Notes under the pieces: generated by a model
Database searches by the model: none
The model's input: only the letters and a program-made list of their open reading frames with translations
Told to the model about the DNA's origin: nothing
Assembly (NCBI GenBank): GCA_049578545.1
Contig: JBAUMF010000053.1
Span: 1 to 64,000 of the forward strand
Reading direction: 5' to 3'
DNA length: 64,000 bases
Origin: DASQBT01 sp049578545
GTDB lineage: Bacteria > Pseudomonadota > Gammaproteobacteria > Burkholderiales > Thiobacillaceae
Made by a program: the position numbers and the translations under genes
In this document: positions 1-7,941 of the stretch, piece by piece
How the letters are laid out: the number at the start of each line of letters is the position of its first letter
Numbering within the stretch: position 1 is the first letter of the stretch

Positions 1-122
1 GTCCGGTTCGATGAGGGGGATGTGGAAACGGGGTTATGGTCAGGTTACTTGGGCACCGCCAGACGAAAGGGGCGGAAACAGACATACCAAACCTACGGCT
101 ACCGCGCCACATTCCTACTCTA
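1..122 (+). mobile_element. possible 3' end of a group II intron (partial)
   Basis: The window opens with GTCCGGTTCGATGAGGGGG. This resembles the 3' strand of domain V and the bases after it in bacterial group II introns, where the strand ends ...GTCCGGTTC. The 5' half of domain V and any reverse transcriptase would lie left of the window, so the hairpin cannot be tested here. The following bases carry short open frames that look non-coding. The call rests on motif memory only. Confidence 0.3.
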
Positions 123-123
123 C

Positions 124-258
124 CGACGACCCGTCGCGCTGGCAACCAAAAATGGCTGGCCGGTGTTCTACCTACAGCTGACATCCACTTTCCTAATGCC
201 CGCTTGGCGTTGATCACCTGCCGTTCACCACAATCACTTGCAGGTCGCATCCTCGGCC
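124..258. repeat. 135-bp direct repeat, copy 1
   Basis: This stretch, starting CGACGACCCGTCGCGCTGG and ending CGCATCCTCGGCC, recurs in the same orientation at 6250-6383 with roughly 85-90% identity by eye and one A fewer in an A-run. The two copies bracket the metal-stress gene cluster. Both copies can be read as similar open frames, but differences fall at all codon positions, so I do not call a gene. The repeat's nature is unknown. Confidence 0.8.
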
Positions 259-748
259 AGAGCCGCCGGTGGGGTTCTGCGCCAACTTGGTCCGCCACTG
301 CTTACCCGCCACTGAGCCGAGATTCACGCTGAATGGCAGTTTTCCAAACAGCGAACTCGCACTCTCGTCCCAGAACTGCGTGTGGCATGCACGTGGAGCG
401 CCCTTTAGCAGCTAAGAGCGGCCAATTACTTCGAGCCGCCTCACTGCACTATGAAGTTGACCCCTGTGGTTGAAGGGAAAGAACAGGAACATAATTTACC
501 TGCAACCGTTGGTTGCATACGCGGAGCGACCAGCCTCGATATGGGTCGTCGCAAGGGGGATTCACGCCAGCAGCGTAGGCAACGCGCGTTCATTCCGCGC
601 ACCCAACCCTCCCCGAAGTGCTGAAGGAAGCGGTGCTGGACCTGGAGAAACGGGCGATACAATATCTGACTGGCAGACGACGCTTAAGTTGTGGGCGGCA
701 TTAGACGGCCTTTGGATGGGATTGGTGTTCCGCATCCGTGGCAGCGAT
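259..748. other. intergenic region upstream of the CDF transporter
   Basis: No convincing gene is seen here. The CDF reading frame stays open back to position 470, but its first 93 codons look unlike a CDF N-terminus. One other frame around 605-690 reads like a short helical peptide (VLKEAVLDLEKRAIQYL) before a stop, possibly the relic of another gene. Confidence 0.5.
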
Positions 749-1768
749 ATGCGCTCAATCTTGCCGCTTGAAAGAAGGCACGTATTGGAAATACCTATCC
801 CGAAACAGTCCGACGCGAAGCTTTCCGTTTACGCCGCGCTCGCGAGCAATCTCGCTATCGCAGTGACCAAGTTCGTAGCGGCGGTGCTCACGGGTAGCTC
901 GGCAATGCTCAGCGAAGGGGTACATTCGCTCGTCGACACCGCCAACGAGCTGTTGCTATTGTATGGGATGAAGCGCGCGGCTCGGCCTCCCGACACCAGC
1001 CATCCATTTGGGCACGGTCGCGAGTTGTACTTCTGGAGCTTCATCGTCGCATTAATGGTTCTCGCGTTGGGCGCCGCGGCGTCCTTCTACGAAGGAATCA
1101 ATCACGTTCTGCATCCTGAGCCGATGCGGAATCCGGTGCTCAACTATGTAGTGCTCGCCGCATCGTCTGGATTCGAGGGCGTGTCGTGGTGGGTGGGACT
1201 CAAAGCATTCCGTGCGACCATGGGCAGCCAGGGCTACCTTGACGCGTTCCGCGACAGCAAGGACCCAACCACATTTACGGTACTCTTTGAGGACACTGCC
1301 GCACTGCTTGGCTTGCTGATCGCGGCAGCGGGAATCGCGGCCGCGCACGCACTTAACGCGCCACGGCTCGATGGCGTTGGATCGATCGGCATCGGATTCG
1401 TGCTCCTGGTGTCATCGCTGCTGCTGGCGCGCGAGACCAAGGGGCTGCTGATCGGCGAATCGGCACTTCCGCGCGTGCGCGATTCAATCTTGCGCATCGC
1501 CTGCGAAGATCCGGGCGTGCGCACCGCCAATGGCGTGCTGACCATACATATGGGCGCGAGTCAGGTTGTCGCAGCGCTGAGTGTCGAGTTCCAAGATGCG
1601 CTGAACACCACGCAGATCGAAACGTGCGTCAACCGCATCGAGGCGGCGATCAAGCACGCGCAACCGAACATAACAATGCTGTTCGTCAAGCCGCAGAGCG
1701 CCGAAACGTGGCGACGCCGGATCGAGCAATTGGCGGCGGCTTCCGACCACGCCGACGACACTGCGTAA
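749..1768 (+). CDS. cation diffusion facilitator (CDF) family transporter, ZnT9-like
   Basis: This is a predicted inner-membrane proton/divalent-cation antiporter of 339 residues with about six hydrophobic segments and a C-terminal cytoplasmic domain. The TM2 metal site reads H59-S-L-V-D63, and HPFGHGRELYFWSF (85-98) is a typical CDF loop. In TM5 the usual HxxxD is replaced by F-E181-D182-T-A-A-L, as in the SLC30A9/ZnT9-like branch. The substrate is therefore uncertain: export of Zn, Co or Fe is possible. The frame is open from 470, but similarity begins near 749 and I chose ATG 749; no strong ribosome site is visible. The neighbours are metal-stress genes. Confidence 0.85.
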   Translation: MRSILPLERRHVLEIPIPKQSDAKLSVYAALASNLAIAVTKFVAAVLTGSSAMLSEGVHSLVDTANELLLLYGMKRAARPPDTSHPFGHGRELYFWSFIVALMVLALGAAASFYEGINHVLHPEPMRNPVLNYVVLAASSGFEGVSWWVGLKAFRATMGSQGYLDAFRDSKDPTTFTVLFEDTAALLGLLIAAAGIAAAHALNAPRLDGVGSIGIGFVLLVSSLLLARETKGLLIGESALPRVRDSILRIACEDPGVRTANGVLTIHMGASQVVAALSVEFQDALNTTQIETCVNRIEAAIKHAQPNITMLFVKPQSAETWRRRIEQLAAASDHADDTA

Positions 1769-1885
1769 TGTCGGATCGTCACCGCGCGGCGTCGCGGGGA
1801 CGCCCCTGGGACGTGTGGGCCGGCCCGGAGAGATCGCCGAAGCCTTTAGCTCTGCGTTGACCGTCCGAATTAGACGTGTAATGGG

Positions 1886-2290
1886 ATGGCCGCCCCCTCC
1901 CAAGAACGGCATCAACGTGCCAAAGTGGAGTTGGATGACAACCACTTGAATGAAAGGGGCGACCGAAAAACTCCTGAAAACCTTACTGGTGGAGTTACGT
2001 TGGTGCCCCGCCTATTCGACAGCTGTGCCGTCACTACCAATTTTGATCGGGTTCTAGAACAGGTCTATGTGAACGAAGGCAGGGCATTCGTCGAGAAAGT
2101 TACTGGCCGGGGGATGGCAAATGCATTCTTCCGTGCAATCCCCGCCGGCGAACGTTACCTGCTTAAACTCCATGGCAACCTAGACAATGCCGCTGAGCGC
2201 GTGTTGAACCAAGCTGAATACAACACCGCATATGGAAATGATCGGAACATTCACTTCGATTTCCCGCTACCCAAGTTGTTAAAGCGTTAA
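1886..2290 (+). pseudogene. SIR2-family protein, internal fragment
   Basis: From about residue 38 the 134-residue frame matches the SIR2-like fold of bacterial SIR2-domain proteins, many of which act in antiphage defence as NADases. TNFD (51-54) is the NAD-pocket motif, and KLHGN (94-98) holds the catalytic-type His. RVLNQAEYNTAYG and PLPKLLKR follow. The usual continuation after PLPKLL (strands and helices of the Rossmann core) is missing because a stop follows at once. The first 37 residues do not resemble the family. It is truncated at both ends and unlikely to be functional. Confidence 0.7.
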
Positions 2291-2616
2291 TTGATTTCAG
2301 AATCCGCACGCATCTGGTTAATTCAAACGGCAGGGACAGGTGAGGTTACAGGCTAGAGTGCTTCGCTTTTAAGACTGCTCCCAGTGTCCGTAGCAGGCCT
2401 TCGACCAGATATGCTCCACCGGCCGTTCATGGCCCGACTGCGACCTATGACCATCGCCGCTAACGGTTTTCGGCGGCAACGGCAGCTTCTCTGATTGGCA
2501 CCATGCCCTTCGCGACCCCAAGTCGTCATCCATCCTTAAGGCAATGAACGACCGGTCCCCCGGCCAAGCGGTCAGTGAATGATCGCTAGTTTGGTGATGA
2601 CAAGCGCGTCGCCAGA
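2291..2616. other. gene-free stretch between SIR2 and CusF fragments
   Basis: I see no coding region, RNA gene or clear terminator in this 326-bp stretch. It separates two truncated genes in opposite orientation and is probably decayed accessory DNA. Confidence 0.5.
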
Positions 2617-2901
2617 CTACTCGGCGCGGAAGCGCACCCTGTCGCCGGTCTTGACCCCATTGAGTAACGCCCTGTCCTGGACCACAAAAGTCACGGTCAT
2701 GGCCGGCATGCCGAGGTTAAGAAGCGGGCCGTGCGTGATAGCAATGTTTCCGCTGGTCGATATTCGCTTAAGGAGACAGGTCAAATCCGGGGCACCAGCT
2801 TGCGCTGTCCCCCAGTCCCCCTCGCACCCCCTTGACGGGCGCTGATGAACTATAGTGAATCGCCATACTGACTGCAACGGAAATCTGTTGACCGCCATCA
2901 T
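2617..2901 (-). pseudogene. CusF-like periplasmic metal-binding domain, N-terminally broken
   Basis: Residues 43-94 of this 94-residue frame match the CusF/YdeI copper-binding domain (ITHGPL, GMPAMTV, LLNGVKTGDRVRF). CusF domains bind Cu(I)/Ag(I) in the periplasm and hand it to RND efflux pumps. The His (H57) and first Met (M68) ligands align, the capping Trp position is Met (M65), and the last Met is Val (V70). The first 40 residues have no signal peptide and do not resemble the family, so this is probably the surviving 3' end of a cusF- or cusB-type gene. No pump gene is nearby. Confidence 0.55.
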
Positions 2902-3050
2902 GCCCTTGGCAGGTTCCCCAATGGGCGCTGGATTACCTTTTTTATGCTATGCATAGATAGTTGAGTTTCGAGAAAGTTAGGCGTCAGATTGGGGGTAATT
3001 ATGACGTTGGCTGGGGATCGCCTCGTTGCGCAAAAAGGTTCTCGCCTGCA

Positions 3051-3452
3051 ATGACTAGGATGCGGCGCTACGCACGATCTTCCGTCCCGTGGCTTCTCGT
3101 AAGCTGGCTGGTGGCGTGGTCCATGCTGCTGGCGCAGCCTTGCTGCTACGCGGTTGCTGCAACCACGCCTGAACCGCCGTCGCACGCCCACTGGGTCGCC
3201 GGCCCCGATCGACATGCAGGGCAACCCGATCACGATGGCTGTGACTATGTCGCGCGCAATGCGCTGACCACGCTCGCAATTGACTCGACCGCGCACCACG
3301 GCGTGGATCTGCAAGCAGCTGCGCTGCCGTGCCTGATCATAAGCGTTCCGGCAGCAGAAGTCACAGCGGGCACCTTCAAGATCGACCTGCATTCCCAATC
3401 GCCACCCGCGCCGCGCGACCTCTATCTCACCACACAAAGGCTGCGCATTTGA
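3051..3452 (+). CDS. exported Cys/His-containing hypothetical protein
   Basis: This 133-residue protein has an Arg-rich start (MTRMRRYARSS), one hydrophobic segment (VPWLLVSWLVAWSMLLA) and a Cys pair (QPCCYAV) near the likely cleavage region, so it is probably secreted or membrane-anchored. The rest is His-rich with scattered Cys (HAHW, DRHAGQPDHDGCDY, TAHHG, ALPC). Small proteins of this look often sit in copper or czc-type resistance clusters. I cannot assign a family. The frame is open from 2961, but ATG 3051 (or 3060) places the signal segment at the N-terminus. A perfect 10-bp palindrome CTATGCATAG lies at 2947-2956 upstream. Confidence 0.5.
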   Translation: MTRMRRYARSSVPWLLVSWLVAWSMLLAQPCCYAVAATTPEPPSHAHWVAGPDRHAGQPDHDGCDYVARNALTTLAIDSTAHHGVDLQAAALPCLIISVPAAEVTAGTFKIDLHSQSPPAPRDLYLTTQRLRI

Positions 3453-3621
3453 CCTGCCCTGGTCAAGGCTGGTGAACGCCGGCTGCGCGCTCGCTAGCAC
3501 CCAGCATCAAATCCTGCCGATTGGCTCTTGGCATTACTTTCCTCTCTTAGAGCGCGCCGCTGACAGCGGATAAGGTTCGCCGGTCCCGCTCTTTCCTCAC
3601 CACAATGCAAAGGAGTTTTAA

Positions 3622-4203
3622 ATGAACAAGGCAATGCGTTTATTGTTGATTTCATCCGCCACAGCCGTTGCGCTTAGCGCACTGGCTCCGGCCACCATGG
3701 CCGCCGAGCCGGCCGCAGCGACACCCACCCCAACCCCTGCGCCAAGCCGGGCCCCCTATGGGCCGGGCTTCGGCTATGGCATGGGTCCCGGCATGATGGG
3801 CGGCTACGGCATGGGCCCAGGCATGATGGGTGGCTACGGCATGGGCCCGGGCATGATGGGCGGCAATGGCATGGGTCCGGGCATGATGGGCGAGTTTTGG
3901 AGCCAGAAACTCAATCTGACTAATGAACAGCAGGACAAGATTGACAAGATCATGAATGAAACCCGCGGGACCCACTGGGCAATCATGGGTCAGTTCATGG
4001 ATGATCGGGCCAAGCTCCGTGATCTCTACCTGGCGCCCCAACGGGATGAAGCCGCGATCGAGAGGACCTACCAGGAAATGGCCGGGCTGCGCCAGAAGAT
4101 AGTCGATACGGCAATGGACGCACACCGGCGCATGGATGCGGTGCTGACGCCAGAGCAGCACAAGCAGGTTGAGGCCATCAGGCGAGGGGTGATGGGTTAC
4201 TAA
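3622..4203 (+). CDS. Spy/CpxP-like periplasmic protein with Met/Gly repeats
   Basis: This 193-residue protein has a clear signal peptide (cleavage near ATMAA, residues 25-29) and a Pro/Thr-rich linker. Four tandem copies of GYGMGPGMMG (51-90) precede a helical LTxxQ domain: LNLTNEQQ at 97-104 and LTPEQHKQV at 175-183. The LTxxQ fold is that of Spy, CpxP and ZraP periplasmic chaperones or metal sensors. The Met-rich repeats could bind Cu(I) or Ag(I), which is an inference. A strong ribosome site (AAAGGAG) precedes the ATG. It sits upstream of a SHOCT protein that also has a Gly/Met-rich start. Confidence 0.8.
   Translation: MNKAMRLLLISSATAVALSALAPATMAAEPAAATPTPTPAPSRAPYGPGFGYGMGPGMMGGYGMGPGMMGGYGMGPGMMGGNGMGPGMMGEFWSQKLNLTNEQQDKIDKIMNETRGTHWAIMGQFMDDRAKLRDLYLAPQRDEAAIERTYQEMAGLRQKIVDTAMDAHRRMDAVLTPEQHKQVEAIRRGVMGY
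3772..3891 (+). repeat. four 30-bp tandem repeats within the Spy-like gene
   Basis: Four in-frame 30-bp units each encode GYGMGPGMMG (the last begins GN). The units differ only at a few synonymous or near-synonymous positions. The copy number could change by slippage. Confidence 0.9.
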
Positions 4204-4230
4204 TATCCTTGCTTCACCTGCTGCCTGGAC

Positions 4231-4253
4231 GCACCCCGCCAAGGCGGGGCGCG
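4231..4253 (+). terminator. GC-rich hairpin between Spy-like and SHOCT genes
   Basis: A stem of about 9 bp (CACCCCGCC / GGCGGGGCG) with a 2-nt loop lies 30 bp after the Spy-like stop codon. Only a weak T stretch (TCTTC) follows, so it may be a partial terminator or an mRNA-stabilising hairpin. Confidence 0.45.
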
Positions 4254-4323
4254 TCTTCACTATGACCTAGGATTTGACGGCATACGGGAAAGACCAAGAC
4301 GCACAGTTAGGAGAACGCTAAAG

Positions 4324-4566
4324 ATGGGCGGATATGGAATGTTCGGGGGTTATGGCGCCGGCTTTGGCTGGCTGTTCATGCTTCTTTGGGGTGTGCTGAT
4401 TGTCGGGGGAGTTGTCATGCTTGTGAAATGGCTGGGCGGCTCGTCATCCAATCCCAGTTCATCGATACGTGACAGAACAGCCCTGGACATTTTGAAGGAA
4501 CGCTATGCGCGCGGCGAACTCAAAAGGGAAGAGTTCGAGCAGATGAAACGTGACATCGAGGCGTGA
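4324..4566 (+). CDS. SHOCT domain membrane protein
   Basis: This 80-residue protein has a Gly/Met-rich N-terminus (MGGYGMFGGYGAGFG), one transmembrane helix (about 16-36) and a C-terminal SHOCT motif (ALDILKERYARGELKREEFE, 53-72). SHOCT is a short helical oligomerisation module. It is preceded by AGGAGAACGCTAAAG. Its N-terminus echoes the repeats of the upstream Spy-like protein, and such pairs are common in copper/silver resistance loci. Its precise role is unknown. Confidence 0.8.
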   Translation: MGGYGMFGGYGAGFGWLFMLLWGVLIVGGVVMLVKWLGGSSSNPSSSIRDRTALDILKERYARGELKREEFEQMKRDIEA

Positions 4567-4627
4567 GAATGCGCCGAGAGGCTCATTGCCGGCTAACGGC
4601 TAAGGACAGATTCTTGAAGAGATTGAC

Positions 4628-4996
4628 ATGGAATTGGATAAAGGCGGCGCACTGAACAAGGCGTTTGCCGTCACGCGCACGATCCCGGTATGCGATGGCG
4701 ACGCCGGAGTACTGGAGCGGGCGATAGACAACCTTACGCGGATCGAACCCATTGAATACGCGACGGCAGCGGGCAAGAATCGGCTTCGCATTCGCTATGA
4801 TGCTTCCTGCGTTGGATTCCGTGAGATCGAGCGCCTGCTCGACGAAGCCCACGTTGCACGTCCGAGTAGCCTCTGGTGGCGCCTCAAGTCGGGCTGGTAT
4901 GCCTTTCTGGATCAGAATGCGCGCAGCAATGCCACGAGCGATGACGGCGCGTGCTGCAGCCGGCCCCCTGGGCTCTCTCGCCGATCCGAGGACTGA
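4628..4996 (+). CDS. small heavy-metal-associated-like hypothetical protein
   Basis: The protein has 122 residues. Residues 11-75 read like a ferredoxin-like domain: a strand (AFAVTRTIPVCDGDAGVLERA), a strand (RLRIRYDASCVGFREIERLLDEA), then an amphipathic stretch WWRLKSGWYAFLDQNARSN. This resembles HMA-type metal-binding folds and small companion proteins in betaproteobacterial metal clusters. No CxxC metal motif is present. The C-terminal 20 residues are low complexity. It follows the SHOCT gene by 61 bp in the same direction. Confidence 0.5.
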   Translation: MELDKGGALNKAFAVTRTIPVCDGDAGVLERAIDNLTRIEPIEYATAAGKNRLRIRYDASCVGFREIERLLDEAHVARPSSLWWRLKSGWYAFLDQNARSNATSDDGACCSRPPGLSRRSED

Positions 4997-5105
4997 TAGG
5001 TGCGGGCAATCGCAACAGCCCGTGTCGCGCGGCGCCGTGCTGGCTGGAGCGCTTAGGAATGGCTATTTTTAGTCGCTTTCATTTTGACCGTTCAGGAGAA
5101 ACATC

Positions 5106-5588
5106 ATGCGTCCATTCATCTTGAGCGCAGTGCTTGCACTTGCGTGTTCCACAATCATCTATGCTCATGCCAAGATGCCCACTGCGGGCGGCAGCATGGG
5201 CAGCCCAATGCCCACGAACGTGCATGATCCGCGCACGATCGTGCCCCTGACCGAACCGGAAAGGATTCTGGTGCAAGAACGGATGCGGCAGATGCTCACG
5301 AGCGTCGAACAGGTAACGGACGGAGTGGCACGCGGTGATGCCAAGGCGGTGTCGGAGGCTGCATCCCGGAGTGGCACCGTCATGATGCAGACGTTACCCA
5401 TGCAAATTCGCAAGAAATTCCCACCACCCTTCGTGCAGATGGCCAAGACCACGCATCAACTCTTCGACCAGATCGCACATGAGACGAAATCAGTGGAGAG
5501 TCCTGGGCCCACTCTTAAGCATCTCGCAGAGGCGATACAGGGCTGCAATGCCTGCCATGCTGCCTACCGATTTGCGCCGGTGAAATAA
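5106..5588 (+). CDS. periplasmic monohaem cytochrome c, C-terminal haem
   Basis: This 160-residue exported protein has a signal peptide (about 1-20). A single haem motif C147-N-A-C150-H151 lies 10 residues from the C-terminus, an arrangement typical of class II (c'-like) four-helix cytochromes. The helical middle (LTEPERILVQERMRQML, FPPPFVQMAKTTHQLFDQIA) fits that fold. A ribosome site (CAGGAGAAACATC) precedes ATG. Electron transfer or sensing of small ligands in the periplasm is likely. It is the last gene of the rightward metal-stress cluster. Confidence 0.75.
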   Translation: MRPFILSAVLALACSTIIYAHAKMPTAGGSMGSPMPTNVHDPRTIVPLTEPERILVQERMRQMLTSVEQVTDGVARGDAKAVSEAASRSGTVMMQTLPMQIRKKFPPPFVQMAKTTHQLFDQIAHETKSVESPGPTLKHLAEAIQGCNACHAAYRFAPVK

Positions 5589-5657
5589 GACATCACTTGC
5601 CCCGAGAGGCGACGGGGCCCGCCCCTAGACGTAACCGAATCCCGGCCGATAGTGTCG

Positions 5658-6017
5658 TTACGTCCCCTCTATCGGTCTGATTTCCATTATTTCGATGGAT
5701 GATTGCGGGATTTGCAGATGCGGATGGTTTGCAAACGATTTCGCAGCAGCTTCATGCGATTCAGCCTCTACGATCGAATACAGCATGATGTCATTCCGAG
5801 TATCTGAAACGCCAGTTGACGTGACCTGTTTGGTCTTTCCGGCCGCCTCAGTGCTGACAAACATCTTTGAATGAGTGGCCATCCATTCGCCCCACGCAGC
5901 CCGCATTTTTTCTTCGGCAACCTTCCTCTTTTCTGGATTGGTCTTTGCCCATTCATCCATAACCGGGGCCGGTATGAGATATAAGACAAGAAACTTTTTC
6001 AAGTTTGAGCCGGGCAT
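5658..6017 (-). CDS. YCII-like small hypothetical protein
   Basis: This 119-residue soluble protein begins MPGSNLKKFLVLYLIPAP and ends with SSIEIMEIRPIEGT. The pattern of an N-terminal strand, a central helix (EKRKVAEEKMRAAWGEWMATH) and a C-terminal strand resembles the dimeric alpha-beta barrel of YCII/DGPF-type proteins. The family fit is loose and the function unknown. A very strong ribosome site (AAAGGAGATATC) precedes the ATG. It runs convergent to the cytochrome gene. Confidence 0.6.
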   Translation of the reverse strand: MPGSNLKKFLVLYLIPAPVMDEWAKTNPEKRKVAEEKMRAAWGEWMATHSKMFVSTEAAGKTKQVTSTGVSDTRNDIMLYSIVEAESHEAAAKSFANHPHLQIPQSSIEIMEIRPIEGT

Positions 6018-6249
6018 GATATCTCCTTTAGGTTGGCTGGACCGGTTAGGACCTTCTCCGGACTCTGACTGACTGCTTCAGATTGATATTAGGACATTTC
6101 ATTGGTCATCTTTACTTGCTGTTATTGGCGCTTTTTTGCCGGCCGTGAAAACTTAATCTTGCCATTAGCGTAAAGAGCCTACCGGCTACGGCTGGTAATC
6201 GACACATTGCGGACCTAACTACCTTGCAGTGCCACCGGCCGCTGTGGCG

Positions 6250-6383
6250 CGACGACCCGTCGCGCTGGCAACCAAAATGGCTGGCCGGTGTTCAACCTAC
6301 AGCTGACGTCCACCGGCCTAATGCCCGCTTCGCGTCGATCACCCGTCGTTCACTACAATCAGTTGCCGGTCGCATCCTCGGCC
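6250..6383. repeat. 135-bp direct repeat, copy 2
   Basis: This is the second copy of the element at 124-258, same orientation, 6.1 kb away. Similarity begins at CGACGACCCGTCGCG and ends at CGCATCCTCGGCC. The rest of the 6018-6507 gap holds no gene that I can support. Confidence 0.8.
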
Positions 6384-6507
6384 TTTGCTGCCGTTCAAGG
6401 ACTTCTGCAAAACGTCTGAAAATTAAAATTGAGCGGTCAGTCAACGCTCCGATTCAGCGGCGGGCCGCATAGCGGACCGTCCGCTGCTACCGGTTGTTAG
6501 GCCGCCC

Positions 6508-7137
6508 TCACTGACGCACATAGCGTACGTGTGTGGCGGCTGGACCATCAAGAACTCTGTCAATGCGAAACTGCGGCCCGGGCTCACGCAGGTTCTCGAA
6601 CAGACGCCGTCCGACGCCGAACAACACGGGCACCAAGGCGATTTCCAACTCATCGACGACACCCAGGTTCAGGTACTGCTGGATTACATCCGCGCCACCC
6701 GCGATACGAATATCACGATTGCCTGCGGATTCCCGAGCCAGCTCTAGGGCACGCTCCGGCCCGTCATTGATGAAGTTAAATGTCGTCCCACCGGGGCGCG
6801 CCCAGGGTTCGCGCTTCTCATTGGTAAGCACGTATACCGGCGTGTGAAACGGAGCCTCCTCTGGCCACGATACCTCACCTTGGTCGAACATTCGCTTCCC
6901 CATAATGTTGGCACCGATGCGCTCCACGGTGCTGCGAACCAAGTCATTGACTGGGCCTGTCTCTCCCCCTGGTCCGAATTTCAGGTTCTCGCGGAAGTAC
7001 TGTTGATTGATGAGCCAGGCCATCAGCGCACCCCACTTGGCACCCCAGTTCTTGTACCCGGGATTCTCCATGGTCATTCCTTCTGGTGCCATGTAGCCAT
7101 CGAGACTAAGTCCAATGTTGACGAATACTTTGCTCAT
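6508..7137 (-). CDS. RibD C-terminal / dihydrofolate reductase family protein
   Basis: This 209-residue protein starts MSKVFVNIGLSLDGYMA, the N-terminal strand and substrate loop of the DHFR-like RibD_C fold. It contains IMGKRMF, PVYVLTN, IAGGADVIQQYLNLGVVDEL and LVPVLFGVGRRLFENL, the usual order for this family of NADPH-binding reductases. The substrate is not predictable. An upstream in-frame ATG exists at 7224, but ATG 7137 has a good ribosome site (AGAGGAGAATC) and begins exactly at the conserved fold. Confidence 0.85.
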   Translation of the reverse strand: MSKVFVNIGLSLDGYMAPEGMTMENPGYKNWGAKWGALMAWLINQQYFRENLKFGPGGETGPVNDLVRSTVERIGANIMGKRMFDQGEVSWPEEAPFHTPVYVLTNEKREPWARPGGTTFNFINDGPERALELARESAGNRDIRIAGGADVIQQYLNLGVVDELEIALVPVLFGVGRRLFENLREPGPQFRIDRVLDGPAATHVRYVRQ

Positions 7138-7329
7138 GATTCTCCTCTTACGCTGTAAATCAGCGTGTTTGATTTGCCGGTTTTCATTAATATCAGCAAG
7201 CTGGTATGATCGCACGAGCCGCACAAATACTGCATTGCATCAATGTTGCTGGTAACATCACACGCTGTTTACTGGTAAAAATTGTGTGCTGATTTACAGT
7301 CGTCGGGGCAGGGAAGCCCATTTCAAGGA

Positions 7330-7929
7330 CTATCGGGGCTGGACTACGACCCCAAAATCGCGGATGAACGTCGGCCAGTCCTTGTGGTCATCGAGCCGTA
7401 TGTCATCGAGAACCGATACTTTGGCGGCCGCACAGTCGAACAGCGCAACACAGCTTGCACCGGGATTATTGCGTGAGGGATACACAATTCCGTCGAAAGG
7501 AGCACCGCGGGTGGAATTGAGCGTCGCGATCCGGGCCGACAGAGCGCGGGTGCTGGAGTATCGACGCATCGCAAGCTGGGCAGCATTGAGGCCGAAGGCC
7601 CGGGCCGCTGCGCCCTCCGATGTCAAATCGCACAAAGTGAGATCGGCGACCACGCTGATAATACGAACCATGCGGCTTTGCACCTCGGACAAGGTGATCT
7701 TGCGCTTGGCCCCGATACGCCACCAGCGGTGTTTATGGAACGCCGACTCCATCAGCGCGGTAGAAAGATTGAAGGCGAGGTAGAGCACCCCATAGCCGCC
7801 CGCCGGATCGTCGTAGCGATGCTGCTTGCTTTTGCCAAAGTGGAGCGGCGTGCCTCGATAAGTCTCTCGGCTGGAGTGCTGTAGGATTGTTCCGGCCGGG
7901 AGTTCTGCTTCGAGTGGGGGCGCAGCCAA
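7330..7929 (-). CDS. RES domain toxin (NAD+-degrading) of a RES-Xre module
   Basis: This 199-residue protein of the RES family degrades NAD+ as a type II toxin. Family features visible are HRYDDPAGGYGVLYLA (Arg and Tyr of the active-site pocket), the ALMES glutamate region, and the late segment FDGIVYPSRNNPGASCVALF with the conserved Ser-bearing loop. The gene lies 12 bp after its antitoxin, the usual order antitoxin-toxin. It looks intact. Confidence 0.85.
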   Translation of the reverse strand: MAAPPLEAELPAGTILQHSSRETYRGTPLHFGKSKQHRYDDPAGGYGVLYLAFNLSTALMESAFHKHRWWRIGAKRKITLSEVQSRMVRIISVVADLTLCDLTSEGAAARAFGLNAAQLAMRRYSSTRALSARIATLNSTRGAPFDGIVYPSRNNPGASCVALFDCAAAKVSVLDDIRLDDHKDWPTFIRDFGVVVQPR

Positions 7930-7941
7930 CAGCTATCCCGC

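Noticed and set aside
470..748. 93-codon N-terminal extension of the CDF frame
   Set aside because: The extension lacks any CDF similarity, and family similarity begins at ATG 749; an open frame alone is not evidence.
3652..4260. 202-codon reverse frame opposite the Spy-like gene
   Set aside because: It is antisense, and its His/Ala repeats merely mirror the Met/Gly repeats of the real gene.
6224..6472. Open frame across repeat copy 2
   Set aside because: The same frame in copy 1 differs at all codon positions and no domain or ribosome site is seen, so I treat it as a DNA repeat, not a gene.
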